Positions 26,539 through 35,852 are shown, numbered from the stretch's first letter. The stretch is DNA of 64,000 bases from Candidatus Opimibacter iunctus (GCA_016716665.1 JADJVH010000001.1:186001-250000); one strand, 5' to 3'. Program-made: numbers and translations. The notes: generated by a model not told the origin, from the letters alone.

Positions 26539-28572
26539 ATGAATGAAGATCTGCAATCCTTTCAGGAATCCATAAAAACCGGTTTGCCTGCTACCCTGCC
26601 TGAATACTACGGGAGAGATACGACGATGCAACATGCCCCTGTACGCAGCATCAGCAGCCTGAGCATTGAAGAGCGTAGGCTGGCATTGGCCAATGCCCTG
26701 AGGTACTTTCCGGAATCTCTCCATACCCTCCTGGCCCCTGAGTTTGCTGAGGAGCTGGTACACTTTGGACGAATCTATATGTACCGGTTCAGGCCCTCCT
26801 ACCCTATGCATTCGAGGCCGATCGACCATTATCCGGCCAGATGCAGACAAGCCGCTGCAATCATGCTGATGATCCAAAACAATCTGGATCCCCTGGTCGC
26901 CAAGTATCCTCATGAGTTGATCACCTATGGTGGCAATGGTGCAGTCTTCCAAAACTGGGCACAATACCTCCTGACCATGAAATACCTCAGCGAGATGACG
27001 GAGGAGCAAACGTTGGTGATGTACTCAGGCCATCCCCTGGGGCTGTTTCCATCGAGCTCTTATGCTCCCAGAGTAGTCGTGACCAATGGTATGATGATTC
27101 CCAATTACAGTTCGAAGGAGGATTGGAACAAATACAACGCGATGGGCGTCACCCAATATGGCCAGATGACGGCAGGATCGTTTATGTACATCGGCCCTCA
27201 GGGCATCGTCCATGGGACCACCATCACCCTGCTCAATGCAGGCCGACTCAAAGGGCTTGGCACCAATAACCTAAAGGGGAAGGCCTTTGTGACTTCCGGC
27301 CTTGGTGGCATGTCCGGAGCACAGGCAAGGGCACTACTGGTCACTGGTGCTACAGGGATCATCGCTGAAGTAGATAAAGATGCGATACACCAGCGTATAG
27401 CAGATCATTATATACGGCAGGAGGATGTATTCACTGACCTCGATGCCATGCTCACCCAGTTTACCGAAGCCAAGGCTGCGGAAGAGGCCAGGTGCTTTGT
27501 GTACCAGGGCAACATCGTGGATGTCTGGGAAAGACTGGTATTCAGGCATATTCAAATCGAACTGGGTTCAGACCAAACCTCATGTCACAATATTGATCAT
27601 CTGGGATACTGCCCGGTGGAATGCACCTTTGAAGAAGCCAAGGTATTGCTGGATGATGACAAAGAAGGATTTGATCATGCCGTCAAGCGGTCATTGCGTC
27701 GTCATGTGGATGCGATCAATGTCATGTGCAGCCGCGGCATGTACTTCTGGGATTATGGCAATGCATTTTTGTTTGAAGCCGCTAAGGCCGGCGCAGACAT
27801 CATGGATCCGCACCAGCCTTCCGGTTTTAAATACCCTTCCTATGTAGAGGATATCATGGGGCCAATGTGCTTTGACTATGGATTTGGTCCGTTCCGTTGG
27901 ATCTGCACTTCCGGTGACAATGCTGACCTAAAGACTACTGACGTCATTGCGGGTGAAGCGATCAGGGATATGCTCAGGACCTGTCCGGATGAAATCAAGA
28001 GCCAGTGGGAGGACAATCTCCATTGGATAGAAACGGCGGGAACCAATATACCTGCCGTAGGAAGCAAATCGAGAATTCTCTATGCAGATGCTGAGGGCAG
28101 GATCGTCATTGCCAAGCGCTTTAACCAGGCAATCAGGGATGGGAAACTAAACGCGCCTGTCGTATTGGGGAGAGACCATCATGATGTTAGTGGTACCGAT
28201 AGCCCATGGCGTGAAACAGCAAATATCTATGACGGATCTAAATTTACTGCCGATATGGCTATCCACAATGTGATCGGAGATGCTATGCGTGGAGCTACTT
28301 GGGTTAGCATCCACAATGGTGGCGGGACCGGATGGGGTGAAGCGATCAATGGTGGGTTTGGATTGGTCCTGGATGGCAGTGAAGCGAGTGATCAGGCATT
28401 GCAATCCATGCTGCACTGGGATGTCAACAATGGTATCGCCAGAAGGGCCTGGGCCAGGAATCCACATGCCGTATTTACAGCAAAGGAAGCAATGAAGAAG
28501 GAGGACAGGCTGGAAATCACTCTACCAAATCTGGTAGATGCGCATATACTCAAAAAGTATTTTGAGGTTTAG
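26539..28572 (+). CDS. hutU: Urocanate hydratase, long form
   Basis: A 677-aa urocanate hydratase, the second step of histidine breakdown (urocanate plus water to imidazolonepropionate, using tightly bound NAD as electrophile). Signatures: ITYGGNGAVFQNWAQY (around 130), MYSGHPLGLFPSS, YIGPQGIVHGTTIT, the NAD loop TSGLGGMSGAQARAL and HNGGGTGWGEAINGGFG near the C-terminus. Typical proteobacterial enzymes have about 555 residues; this longer type with an extra middle region is the form found in Bacteroidota and eukaryotes. The start at 26539 removes an 18-residue non-conserved extension. No other hut gene is adjacent, so the pathway is not clustered here. Confidence 0.95.
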   Translation: MNEDLQSFQESIKTGLPATLPEYYGRDTTMQHAPVRSISSLSIEERRLALANALRYFPESLHTLLAPEFAEELVHFGRIYMYRFRPSYPMHSRPIDHYPARCRQAAAIMLMIQNNLDPLVAKYPHELITYGGNGAVFQNWAQYLLTMKYLSEMTEEQTLVMYSGHPLGLFPSSSYAPRVVVTNGMMIPNYSSKEDWNKYNAMGVTQYGQMTAGSFMYIGPQGIVHGTTITLLNAGRLKGLGTNNLKGKAFVTSGLGGMSGAQARALLVTGATGIIAEVDKDAIHQRIADHYIRQEDVFTDLDAMLTQFTEAKAAEEARCFVYQGNIVDVWERLVFRHIQIELGSDQTSCHNIDHLGYCPVECTFEEAKVLLDDDKEGFDHAVKRSLRRHVDAINVMCSRGMYFWDYGNAFLFEAAKAGADIMDPHQPSGFKYPSYVEDIMGPMCFDYGFGPFRWICTSGDNADLKTTDVIAGEAIRDMLRTCPDEIKSQWEDNLHWIETAGTNIPAVGSKSRILYADAEGRIVIAKRFNQAIRDGKLNAPVVLGRDHHDVSGTDSPWRETANIYDGSKFTADMAIHNVIGDAMRGATWVSIHNGGGTGWGEAINGGFGLVLDGSEASDQALQSMLHWDVNNGIARRAWARNPHAVFTAKEAMKKEDRLEITLPNLVDAHILKKYFEV

Positions 28573-28738
28573 GCTGTGTAAGAGGGTAAGACAGTGAGAC
28601 AGCAAGAAGTGTGGGAGTGGGGATGAGACGTGAGACGCGGTTGGTGAGCTGCGCCGTGCTGAGCGGAGTCGAAGTATAGCACATGGTTGCGCGAAAGGAG
28701 GTCGAACCATGAGACGTGAGACGTGAGTGGGTGTGATG
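28573..28738. repeat. TGAGACG heptamer arrays around a REP-like element
   Basis: GATGAGACGTGAGACG (about 28621-28637) and CATGAGACGTGAGACGTGAG (28708-28727) are runs of the heptamer TGAGACG. Between them lies a REP-like element including 28656-28677, which is the exact reverse complement of 20484-20505, and a second part with GGTCGAACC. The whole gap between hutU and the convergent gene is made of this material. Confidence 0.75.
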
Positions 28739-30619
28739 CTAGCGAAGTAAGGTTACATCGCCATGTACATTTCGCGTACTGCCGTCGGCCATAGTGAAGG
28801 TGATGAGGTAGACATAAATACCTGTGAGGGCCTGGCCATGGGGTGTTTCTCCATCCCAAAGTATAACTGATTCATCGGACATCAGGGATGCACTGTGTGC
28901 GATGATTCCTCCCCATCTGTCAAAGATCAGGACTTCGTCAATGGAAGCTATATTGAGTGGATCAGTGGTCACGGAAAAGTAATCATTGACCTGATCCCCA
29001 TTGGGTGAAAAGACATTGGGCACATACAATACAGGAGTGCGGTCTACCCTGATGGTTATAGAATCTGTATCTGTGCAGCCATCTTCGGTCATGGCCTCTA
29101 TGACATACGTCTGATCGTTCAGTGGAGTGACGTATGTACTGAGGCATACAGGACAACCTACGCCTGTCACAGGTGTCCATGTAGCAGATGAAACAGGAAG
29201 ATTGCTCTGTGTAGTCAGCAGAATAGAGTGTCCAAGGACAATCGTAGTATCTTCATTGGTCTTGATATCGAGTGGAGGGCCATCTTCTACAATCACCACT
29301 TCCTCGTCAAAACAACCATACTCATTTTCAATCCTTGCGGTATAGGTGCCTGCCGGAACGTGGATCAATGTATTGGGGGCAGGAATGATACTATCGTTTA
29401 TGATAAAGATAAACGGGGGCCGTGTACCGGAAATCGATGCGAGGAAAACTGAACCATCATCAGCGCCTTCGCATGAGGTGGGCCTGGTTTCGAAATCAGC
29501 GATAATAGGTGGATCCGGAAACACGACAAGATCGAGTGTGACCAGGCTGTCGCACCCGTTGGAGGCCGTAAATAACTGCTGATAGATTCCTGTCTCTCCA
29601 TATTCGATTCCGCCAAGTTCAACTGTCATGCCTTCGCACAAAGTATCCCTGATGATAAATTCTACCGGGACAATTTCCACCAGAATTGCATCAGATACTA
29701 TACGGCATTTGGGGTTATCGATACTTGAGATCGTATTACTATAGAGGTACCTGAAATAATACGTCCCTGCAGCCAGTTGTTGTATCTGATGTGTACGCTC
29801 AGTAGCTCCTGGAATATCAGTCCAAAATTGTCCACCTTCGACGATGACCTGCCACTGCAACACTCCAGTGTCTGCGTCTATGTGGGCGGTGAGCAATGGG
29901 TAAAGTGAATTTTCACAGATCCTGCCGGCCGGTTCTATTGAAACAGAGGAGTTGGGCCCGCAGGCATTGAAACTGATATTGTCCAATGCAAGATCATTGC
30001 CGGTTCCGCCGGGAGCATTATTTTTCAATGTCAGTTTCACAGAAGACTGACCTGGTCCGGTTGTAAATGTAAATCCATAGGTATGCCAGAATTCGTCCTG
30101 TGGAATTGGTCCTGAAGAATAGGACACGACGTCATCAATCAGAAAACTCACATTAGGGAGGATGTGACCAGTAGTGTTCTTGCGTATTAGATTGATGACA
30201 TCTGCAGTAAATTCATATACGGTATTCTCACACAAGTCGTCGATGATCTGTTCGTAAAATATGCCTGGCGCAAAGGAGGCATTGACGACCATCATATATC
30301 CTTTCGGGTCGACATCATTGTCACCTATGCGCAACCAGGTGGGATAGACAAAAGACCAGGCATTGATATTGTTGGTCAGGACGTACTCGCCGTCGTCGGG
30401 TGGAACGGAGGTGGTGTATTGGAAACCGGGAGCCAGGCCTGGATCCATTTGAACCACTGTCTGCGAGCCGGAGCCGAAATCGCCTGCTGTAAAGATATTG
30501 TCCCCCAGGTTGCCACCGCAGAAACCGGTCTGGGCTATACTATACACTGATTGCCCGGCTAAGAAAACCAAAACAAAAAGACGGGTTGTCCAACCCTTGT
30601 TATCTCCCGGAGCACACAT
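28739..30619 (-). CDS. Large secreted protein with type-B T9SS (gliding-associated) C-terminus
   Basis: A 626-aa protein with an N-terminal signal (RLFVLVFLAGQSVYSIAQ). Residues about 35-215 form a jelly-roll-like carbohydrate-binding-type region (GDFGSGSQTVVQMDPG ... LALDNISFNACGP). The middle contains Ig-like or SprB-like modules (GCDSLVTLDLVV, PTSCEGADDGSVFLASISGT, GTYTARIENEYGC). The end is the conserved type-B sorting domain: VPNVFSPNGDQVNDYF, VLIFDRWGGII and GIYVYLITFTMADG. Type-B cargo is exported by T9SS and often stays at the surface; several are gliding-related adhesins in other Bacteroidota. The ligand is unknown. The gene is monocistronic and convergent with hutU. Confidence 0.88.
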   Translation of the reverse strand: MCAPGDNKGWTTRLFVLVFLAGQSVYSIAQTGFCGGNLGDNIFTAGDFGSGSQTVVQMDPGLAPGFQYTTSVPPDDGEYVLTNNINAWSFVYPTWLRIGDNDVDPKGYMMVVNASFAPGIFYEQIIDDLCENTVYEFTADVINLIRKNTTGHILPNVSFLIDDVVSYSSGPIPQDEFWHTYGFTFTTGPGQSSVKLTLKNNAPGGTGNDLALDNISFNACGPNSSVSIEPAGRICENSLYPLLTAHIDADTGVLQWQVIVEGGQFWTDIPGATERTHQIQQLAAGTYYFRYLYSNTISSIDNPKCRIVSDAILVEIVPVEFIIRDTLCEGMTVELGGIEYGETGIYQQLFTASNGCDSLVTLDLVVFPDPPIIADFETRPTSCEGADDGSVFLASISGTRPPFIFIINDSIIPAPNTLIHVPAGTYTARIENEYGCFDEEVVIVEDGPPLDIKTNEDTTIVLGHSILLTTQSNLPVSSATWTPVTGVGCPVCLSTYVTPLNDQTYVIEAMTEDGCTDTDSITIRVDRTPVLYVPNVFSPNGDQVNDYFSVTTDPLNIASIDEVLIFDRWGGIIAHSASLMSDESVILWDGETPHGQALTGIYVYLITFTMADGSTRNVHGDVTLLR

Positions 30620-30703
30620 TGGTCTGCAATTTACGCAAGGGACAGCTAAGACTACGGATATTAAGGATTATCCGGTTACTTTGGCGGAAAAATTGCAAAT
30701 GTG

Positions 30704-31153
30704 ATGGTCAGATACCAGGTGGAAACCGAAATTAACAAGCCTATAGACCACGTCATCCGGGTGTTTGCTGACAGGGCACTGCTGCCTAAGTGGCAACCCG
30801 GGATCCTGAGCAGTGAGCAGATCGAAAGCTATCCCTATCCGAAATATAAGTTGATGATGGCCTTTGGGAAGAGGAAGATGCCCATGATTGAGACCGTCCT
30901 TCGCAATGAATTGCCCGGGCACTTTGATGGCACCTATGAGATGAAAGGAATCTTCAACCGGGTGCAAAATAGCTTTGAAGCTATGGGGCCGGGTACTACC
31001 CGATGGAAATGTACTTCTGAATTCAGGTTTAGCGGATTGATGCGCATAATCGCTTTCTTTATGAAGGGGGATTTTAAAAAGCAGTCGGAAGTGATCATGC
31101 GGAATTTCAAAAAATTCGCAGAAACCTATAAGGAAACAGGAAGCAGGAGATAG
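30704..31153 (+). CDS. SRPBCC (START-like) domain protein
   Basis: A 149-aa protein with the order of a single SRPBCC helix-grip domain: strand VRYQVETEINKPIDHV, helix RVFADRALLPKWQPG, a set of strands and a long C-terminal helix (DFKKQSEVIMRNFKKFAETY). Segments such as GTTRWKCTSEFRFSG are typical strand-strand parts of the cavity. This fold binds hydrophobic ligands; members include polyketide cyclases and lipid carriers, and small ones are usually of unknown role. GTG at 30701 is directly before the chosen ATG at 30704. The last codons come from the AGGAGATAGGAGG-like array that follows, so the exact native end may have been altered. Confidence 0.8.
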   Translation: MVRYQVETEINKPIDHVIRVFADRALLPKWQPGILSSEQIESYPYPKYKLMMAFGKRKMPMIETVLRNELPGHFDGTYEMKGIFNRVQNSFEAMGPGTTRWKCTSEFRFSGLMRIIAFFMKGDFKKQSEVIMRNFKKFAETYKETGSRR

Positions 31154-31440
31154 GAGGCAGGAATTAGGAGTTAGGAAATAGGAGTTAGGAGGCAGGGGGC
31201 AAGGAGCAAGGAGCATGCTTCGACCTGCTTACCCGCATCCTTGCGCGGCAACTCAGCAACCGGAGCAAAGTGAAGTGATTACGTGTAGCCAGGAGGCTAC
31301 TGACACAGATAGCGACCATAGCACAGATTTTTTTTGTTAGTGCAGTTCGCAGCCAGAGTCTACGAACAACGTGGAAGGCTAAAAGGGGGTAAAACCCTTG
31401 TCAAACCTGACTCCTAACTCCTATCTCCTGATTCCTAATA
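31137..31440. repeat. Composite repeat region: AGGAGTT array, REP-like unit, hairpin unit and inverted array
   Basis: Left part (31137-31213): units such as GGAGTTAGGAAATA and GGCAGGGGGCAAGGAGCAAG. Next, GCTTCGACC and CAACTCAGCAACC (31217-31256) resemble the REP-like family. At 31285-31300 GTAGCC and GGCTAC form a hairpin, followed by CAGTTCGCAGCCA (31343-31355) and TACGAACAACG (31361-31371), all also present in the region from 39729. At the right end (about 31407-31438) CTGACTCCTAACTCC, CTATCTCC and TGATTCC units are the inverse of the left array, so the block is flanked by opposing arrays. No gene was seen in the 406-bp gap between flanking genes. Confidence 0.75.
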
Positions 31441-31483
31441 ATTCGATTAACTAATGGTTAACAGGGATTTATGGGGCGGATGT

Positions 31484-31513
31484 TTTGCCGAATAAAGAAT
31501 GTACCTACTTTTG
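31484..31513 (+). promoter_or_regulatory. Promoter of the DUF1573 gene (-33 TTTG and -7 TACTTTTG)
   Basis: TTTG at 31484-31487 and TACTTTTG at 31506-31513 are separated by 18 bp, close to the Bacteroidota sigma-A pattern TTTG-N19-21-TAnnTTTG. The ATG at 31560 lies 46 bp downstream. Confidence 0.65.
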
Positions 31514-31559
31514 ACATCGATAATTCGATTCAAAGTCACCATTCAATTATTGTCCTGAT

Positions 31560-32021
31560 ATGAAACAATTACTTGGTATCCTTGCCATTGCCTTTTTGGC
31601 CTCTTTTCAACTGGCTGCTCAAGACGCAGTTGAGCCACAGCCTAATCCTAACTCTAAAGCAGTATTTGCGCTTGAGTCTGATGTTGTCGATTACGGCACC
31701 ATTGACCAGGGTGGCGAGCCGCTTCGTCTTGCGAAATTCAAGAATACAGGTACTGAGCCTCTGATCATATCAGGTGCAAAAGGTAGCTGTGGTTGCACAG
31801 TGCCTAACTGGCCAAAAGAGCCAATCATGCCAGGCGAATCTTCAGTCATTGAGATCCGTTATGACACAAAGCGTGTTGGTGCAATCAACAAGACTGTTAC
31901 AGTAACTTCTAACGACCCAGCCGGCAAGCACGTGATCCGTGTCATCGGTACGATCAACGCAGTTGCACAAGAAGAAGGTGTCCCAACTAACAACGAGACT
32001 ATCTTCAAGAAGCCTAACTAA
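31560..32021 (+). CDS. Secreted DUF1573 protein
   Basis: A 153-aa protein. Signal peptide MKQLLGILAIAFLASFQLAA, then one DUF1573 domain (about 37-137): YGTIDQGGEPLRLAKFKNTG, the invariant GSCGCTVPNWPKEPI with two cysteines (77, 79 region) and PGESSVIEIRYDTKRVG, VTVTSNDP. This is an immunoglobulin-like fold common in Bacteroidota outer-envelope proteins; its role is not established. A short flexible tail follows. The gene has a recognisable promoter and terminator of its own, and codons are biased to frequent ones, so it may be strongly expressed. No sorting domain or lipobox is seen, suggesting a periplasmic protein. Confidence 0.9.
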   Translation: MKQLLGILAIAFLASFQLAAQDAVEPQPNPNSKAVFALESDVVDYGTIDQGGEPLRLAKFKNTGTEPLIISGAKGSCGCTVPNWPKEPIMPGESSVIEIRYDTKRVGAINKTVTVTSNDPAGKHVIRVIGTINAVAQEEGVPTNNETIFKKPN

Positions 32022-32044
32022 TCTTTAGTTAGCCTGAACTTACC

Positions 32045-32074
32045 GCCCGGGTAGTTTTACTATCCGGGCTTTTT
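32045..32074 (+). terminator. Rho-independent terminator of the DUF1573 gene
   Basis: GCCCGGGTAG (32045-32054) pairs with CTATCCGGGC (32060-32069) with one G-T wobble, followed by a T run. Position 24 bp after the stop. Confidence 0.92.
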
Positions 32075-32080
32075 ATTTTA

Positions 32081-32179
32081 GGGCGCCTCTAATAACCCCG
32101 TAGCGATTAAATAGCCGATGGGATTGTCAGTGCATCGTAAGAATTTATTATATAAAAATGTTAGTTATTAGAAGCGCCC
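32081..32179. mobile_element. 99-bp element with 16-bp terminal inverted repeats (MITE-like)
   Basis: GGGCGCCTCTAATAAC at 32081-32096 and GTTATTAGAAGCGCCC at 32164-32179 are inverted repeats with one mismatch. The 67-bp interior is AT-rich with no frame. Flanking bases are TTA on the left and TTAA on the right, compatible with a short target duplication. No transposase is nearby, so this would be a non-autonomous miniature element; a regulatory hairpin is the alternative. Confidence 0.5.
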
Positions 32180-32221
32180 TTAACTTAGCCTTCCCATTGA
32201 TGGACTTCAAAACAACGGAAG

Positions 32222-32983
32222 ATGCTTGTACTCCTCTCCCCTTCTAAGAACCTCCACAATGTGCCGATGGCCAGTCCTCGTCACAGCCTGCCCCGTATGC
32301 CTGAAGAATCCCTTCAGCTCATCACCGCACTCCGGAAACTAAAACCGGCTGCCCTGCATGAACTCATGGACATCAATGATCAATTGTCCAGATTAAACTA
32401 TAATCGCTTCCAGGCCTATACGTGGCCACATACGGCAGACAATGCCACTGCGGCTATCTATACCTTCAGAGGAGAGGTTTACCAGGGCTTTGATGCCAAT
32501 ACCATGACAAAGGCGCAAGCGGAACAGGCAGATAAGTATGTGCGGATCCTTTCCGGCTTGTATGGTGTATTACGACCCCTTGACCTCATACAACCCTACA
32601 GGCTTGAGATGAGTACTGAATTGAAGACCGGAAAAGCAAAAAACCTGTACCAATACTGGGGACATAAAATCACGGATCTGCTCAACGCAGATATTGAGGC
32701 CACCAAATCTAAAGAAGTCATCAACCTGGCTTCGCAGGAATATATGGCTGCTGTCCAGGTAGCCGATCTGAAAGCACCAGTGATTGATATCCAGTTTCTT
32801 GAAGACAGGAATGGTAAGTTGCAGTTCCTTTCCTACAATGCCAAACGCTCGCGTGGATGGATGGCCCGCTACATCGTGGATCACAAAATCAAGAAGAGCG
32901 GTGAGCTGAAGGGGTTTGATGTGCAGGGGTATTCTTATAGTGAAGAATTATCTGAGCCAAGAAAGATGGTGTTTGTCCGCTAA
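32222..32983 (+). CDS. yaaA: Peroxide stress protein YaaA family
   Basis: A 253-aa protein of the YaaA/DUF328 family. Recognised motifs are the start MLVLLSPSKNLH, the DINDQLSRLNYNRFQ segment, YTFRGEVYQGFDANTM, the highly conserved RILSGLYGVLRPLDLIQPYR, and LASQEYMAAV. In Escherichia coli YaaA lowers intracellular free iron under peroxide stress; its chemical activity is unresolved and a DNA-binding role has been suggested. Cytoplasmic, single domain, normal length. It precedes the penicillin acylase-like gene by 19 bp, so cotranscription is likely though the functions have no evident tie. Confidence 0.93.
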   Translation: MLVLLSPSKNLHNVPMASPRHSLPRMPEESLQLITALRKLKPAALHELMDINDQLSRLNYNRFQAYTWPHTADNATAAIYTFRGEVYQGFDANTMTKAQAEQADKYVRILSGLYGVLRPLDLIQPYRLEMSTELKTGKAKNLYQYWGHKITDLLNADIEATKSKEVINLASQEYMAAVQVADLKAPVIDIQFLEDRNGKLQFLSYNAKRSRGWMARYIVDHKIKKSGELKGFDVQGYSYSEELSEPRKMVFVR

Positions 32984-33002
32984 ATTTATTTAGCTTTTGG
33001 GC

Positions 33003-35402
33003 ATGAAACAATTTCTGATCCCGGCTCTGTTGTTTTCCGGCTGGATGGCTATACTCAATACCGATATCCCTGCCAAGGGGAATTTCCTTCCTGCATTGGG
33101 CCGTTTTATGAGTCCTTTTCAGGGGATCTGGCAGAGTGTGGTTGCTGAAGAGACCTCTTTTGACCTTATGGGAGGTACGAAGGGAGAAGTCAGGATACTC
33201 TTTGATGAAAGAGATATACCTCACATCTATGCCCAAAGCCTTGAAGATGCACTCTATGCTCAAGGCTACCTTCATGCAGCGAACCGATTGTTTGCGATGG
33301 ATATCTCTACCCGATCCGCGGCTGGAAGGCTATCCGAATTGATCGGCCCAAAAACGCTTGCTATAGATCGCAAGCAACGCGAACGTGGATTTGAGTCGTC
33401 TGCCATCCAAAAGGCGAAAAACTGGGAAAACTTTGAAGGCAACAAGGCGCTCATCGATGCATACACCAATGGCGTCAATGCATACATCAGTTCCATTGAT
33501 TACAAGCACTGGCCAATGGAGTACAAGATTCTTTCTCACGAGCCGGTGAAATGGACTAGTGTCCATACTGCCCTTGCATTCACTAACCTTGCCATCGCGC
33601 TTTGCCTGGGGGAAGATGATCTGGAATACTCTACTGCAAAAGCAAAATTGTCACCAGATGATTATGCATTCCTTTTCCCTGAGCATAATCCTAAAGAAAG
33701 TCCGGTCATCCCTGCTGAAAAGAAATGGGATTTTAAATCAAACAATGCGCCTAAAAACGAAACAGATAAATCACTCCCCGTGATGCAGGGCAGTGCAGAT
33801 GACAGTCGCCAGGATGACCTCAATGGAAGTAACAACTGGGCAGTCGCTCCGTCAAAGACGGCGCATGGTTTTGCGATGCTGGCCAATGATCCGCATCTCA
33901 ACCTTGCACTTCCCAATATCTGGTATGAAATGGAAATCCATACGCCTGAGATGTCTGTGCATGGTGTATCCATGCCAGGGTTGCCCTTCATCCTGATCGG
34001 ATTCAATGATTCGATTGCATGGGGTTCAACAAACAGCGGGCAGGATGTTCTCGACTGGTATCAGATCACCTGGCAGGATAGCAGCAGACGTGCCTACAAG
34101 CTGGATGGGAAATATGTTGAAGCCACACTGCGCCCTGAAGAGATCAAAGTGCGTGGCCAACAATCCGAGATCGATACGATCCGCTATACCCATTGGGGTC
34201 CGGTCACTCACACTGATGAGCATAAAGACATGGCCATGAAATGGATTGGTCATCAAAAGGCCACCTCCAATGATCTCGATTACCTGAAGAAAATCAATAA
34301 GGCAGCCAATGTCAATGACTACCGAGATGCTGTAGCTTCATTCCAGTATCCGGCACAGAATAAAATATTTGCATCCAATCAAGGTGATATCGCTATCAGT
34401 GTAGCAGGTGTAATGCCTCTTCGTCCTCCAGGCAATGGAGAAACATTAACTAGCGGTGAAACCACCGCCAATGACTGGCAAGGGTATATCCCATTTGACC
34501 AGGCGCCATACATCATCAATCCATCAAGAGGATATGTGAGTTCTGCTAACCAGGCACCTGCTGCACCTGATTATCCATATCCCTTGATAGGCGCCAGGAC
34601 CTTTGAAGATTACAGGGGACGCATAGTCAATATGGTCTTAGACACAAGCAGCGGCATGACACCAGCTGATATGGAAGCATTGCAGCAAAACAATTACAGC
34701 TTGCATGCTGCAGAGTTACTCCCGATGCTACTTTCGGCGCTTGACAGCGCTCATTGTCTTTCTGGAAAAGCCCTGGCCATGGCTGCTCAATTATCCAGGT
34801 GGAATTATCAATTTGACCAGGACAGCCTTTCTCCGATATACTTTGACCTGTGGTACAAAGAATTTGAAACCATGACCTGGGATGAACTTGATAATATGGG
34901 AGTGATGCAACCGGAAGAATGGCGCCTTGTAGAAATAGCACGTGATCATCCGGACAATAAATATTTTGACCGTCTCACCACCCTTGATATAAAAGAAACG
35001 ATGCCGGATATTGCATGTGCTTCATTTACTAAAATGGTCAATGCCTTCATCGATCTGCCTGATGAACAGGAGAAAAACTGGGGTGCCTACAAGCAGTCTA
35101 ACATTCCTCACCTGGCGAGGTTTCCGCATTTCGGTGTGGATTTTATTCCGACCTCAGGTGGCAGGCACATCGTCAATGCGATGAACAAAACACATGGGCC
35201 CTCCTGGCGCATGGTCGTTGAATTATCAAAGCCAACAAAGGCATGGGTGAACTATCCCGGCGGGCAATCCGGCAATCCGGCGAGTCCGCATTACCATGAC
35301 ATGCTGGACCACTACTTTGAAGGCAAATACTATGAAGTCACTATTCAAAAGGACCCTGCGTCATGGGTACCTGTCAGACAAATCAAGATCACTCCACAAT
35401 GA
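33003..35402 (+). CDS. Penicillin acylase family Ntn-hydrolase
   Basis: A 799-aa proenzyme of the penicillin amidase (S45) family. Near the N-terminus is a hydrophobic leader (FLIPALLFSGWMAIL), so it is exported. The alpha chain has RILFDERDIPHIYAQSLEDA and AQGYLHAANRLFAMD. The autocatalytic cut should fall before Ser276 in NGSNNWAVAPSKTAHG, exposing the N-terminal serine nucleophile of the beta chain; NDPHLNLALPNIWYEM follows as expected. The C-terminal end includes SGGRHIVNAM and YPGGQSGNPASPHYHDM, typical of the family. Members hydrolyse beta-lactam side chains, acyl-homoserine lactones or other N-acyl compounds; the real substrate is unknown. I used the ATG at 33003 rather than the TTG 6 bp before. 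Confidence 0.92.
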   Translation: MKQFLIPALLFSGWMAILNTDIPAKGNFLPALGRFMSPFQGIWQSVVAEETSFDLMGGTKGEVRILFDERDIPHIYAQSLEDALYAQGYLHAANRLFAMDISTRSAAGRLSELIGPKTLAIDRKQRERGFESSAIQKAKNWENFEGNKALIDAYTNGVNAYISSIDYKHWPMEYKILSHEPVKWTSVHTALAFTNLAIALCLGEDDLEYSTAKAKLSPDDYAFLFPEHNPKESPVIPAEKKWDFKSNNAPKNETDKSLPVMQGSADDSRQDDLNGSNNWAVAPSKTAHGFAMLANDPHLNLALPNIWYEMEIHTPEMSVHGVSMPGLPFILIGFNDSIAWGSTNSGQDVLDWYQITWQDSSRRAYKLDGKYVEATLRPEEIKVRGQQSEIDTIRYTHWGPVTHTDEHKDMAMKWIGHQKATSNDLDYLKKINKAANVNDYRDAVASFQYPAQNKIFASNQGDIAISVAGVMPLRPPGNGETLTSGETTANDWQGYIPFDQAPYIINPSRGYVSSANQAPAAPDYPYPLIGARTFEDYRGRIVNMVLDTSSGMTPADMEALQQNNYSLHAAELLPMLLSALDSAHCLSGKALAMAAQLSRWNYQFDQDSLSPIYFDLWYKEFETMTWDELDNMGVMQPEEWRLVEIARDHPDNKYFDRLTTLDIKETMPDIACASFTKMVNAFIDLPDEQEKNWGAYKQSNIPHLARFPHFGVDFIPTSGGRHIVNAMNKTHGPSWRMVVELSKPTKAWVNYPGGQSGNPASPHYHDMLDHYFEGKYYEVTIQKDPASWVPVRQIKITPQ

Positions 35403-35761
35403 AAAATAAAGCGCTGATATCTTTCCTGATCATGTTGGTTGGTTCATTCCTGTCCGGCTATTTCGGACCGTGGTGGGCACCTGCTGCTTTTATCGTCATC
35501 GCAACAGCACTAGCCGGGTTACCCGTCAGGCAGGCGATGGGCATTGGTGCACTGGCATCAGGTATGGTGTACCTCTTCATGGCCAGTTGGATGAACACCC
35601 TGGACAATGCAGAGATCATCCGTAAGACAGGTTTGCTGCTGGGTGGGTTATCTCCGGTCATGATGATCGCAGTGACTACGTTGATTGGCGCAGTCACCGG
35701 ACTACTATCCGGCTGGCTGGGCAGTGCTCTTGGCGCTATCCTGACCAGTAAAAAGGATTAA
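35399..35761 (+). CDS. Small integral membrane protein, function unknown
   Basis: A 120-aa protein with about four hydrophobic segments (residues roughly 4-24, 26-42, 48-68, 85-115) and small loops, starting MKNKALISFLIMLVGSFLSG. No recognised domain. Its ATG overlaps the stop of the acylase gene (ATGA at 35399-35402), so translation is coupled and the two products may be used together, for example for membrane handling of the acylase substrate; this is speculation. The N-terminal part of the longer open frame (from 35363) lies within the acylase gene and is disregarded. Confidence 0.8.
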   Translation: MKNKALISFLIMLVGSFLSGYFGPWWAPAAFIVIATALAGLPVRQAMGIGALASGMVYLFMASWMNTLDNAEIIRKTGLLLGGLSPVMMIAVTTLIGAVTGLLSGWLGSALGAILTSKKD

Positions 35762-35852
35762 CCGATTTTTACCTTTGTTGATCGGTGATCTGATGTGCCT
35801 TGGTCGTATTAATCTGAAGATGGAAATTAAAGCACTTAAAAATATGTTAGCA

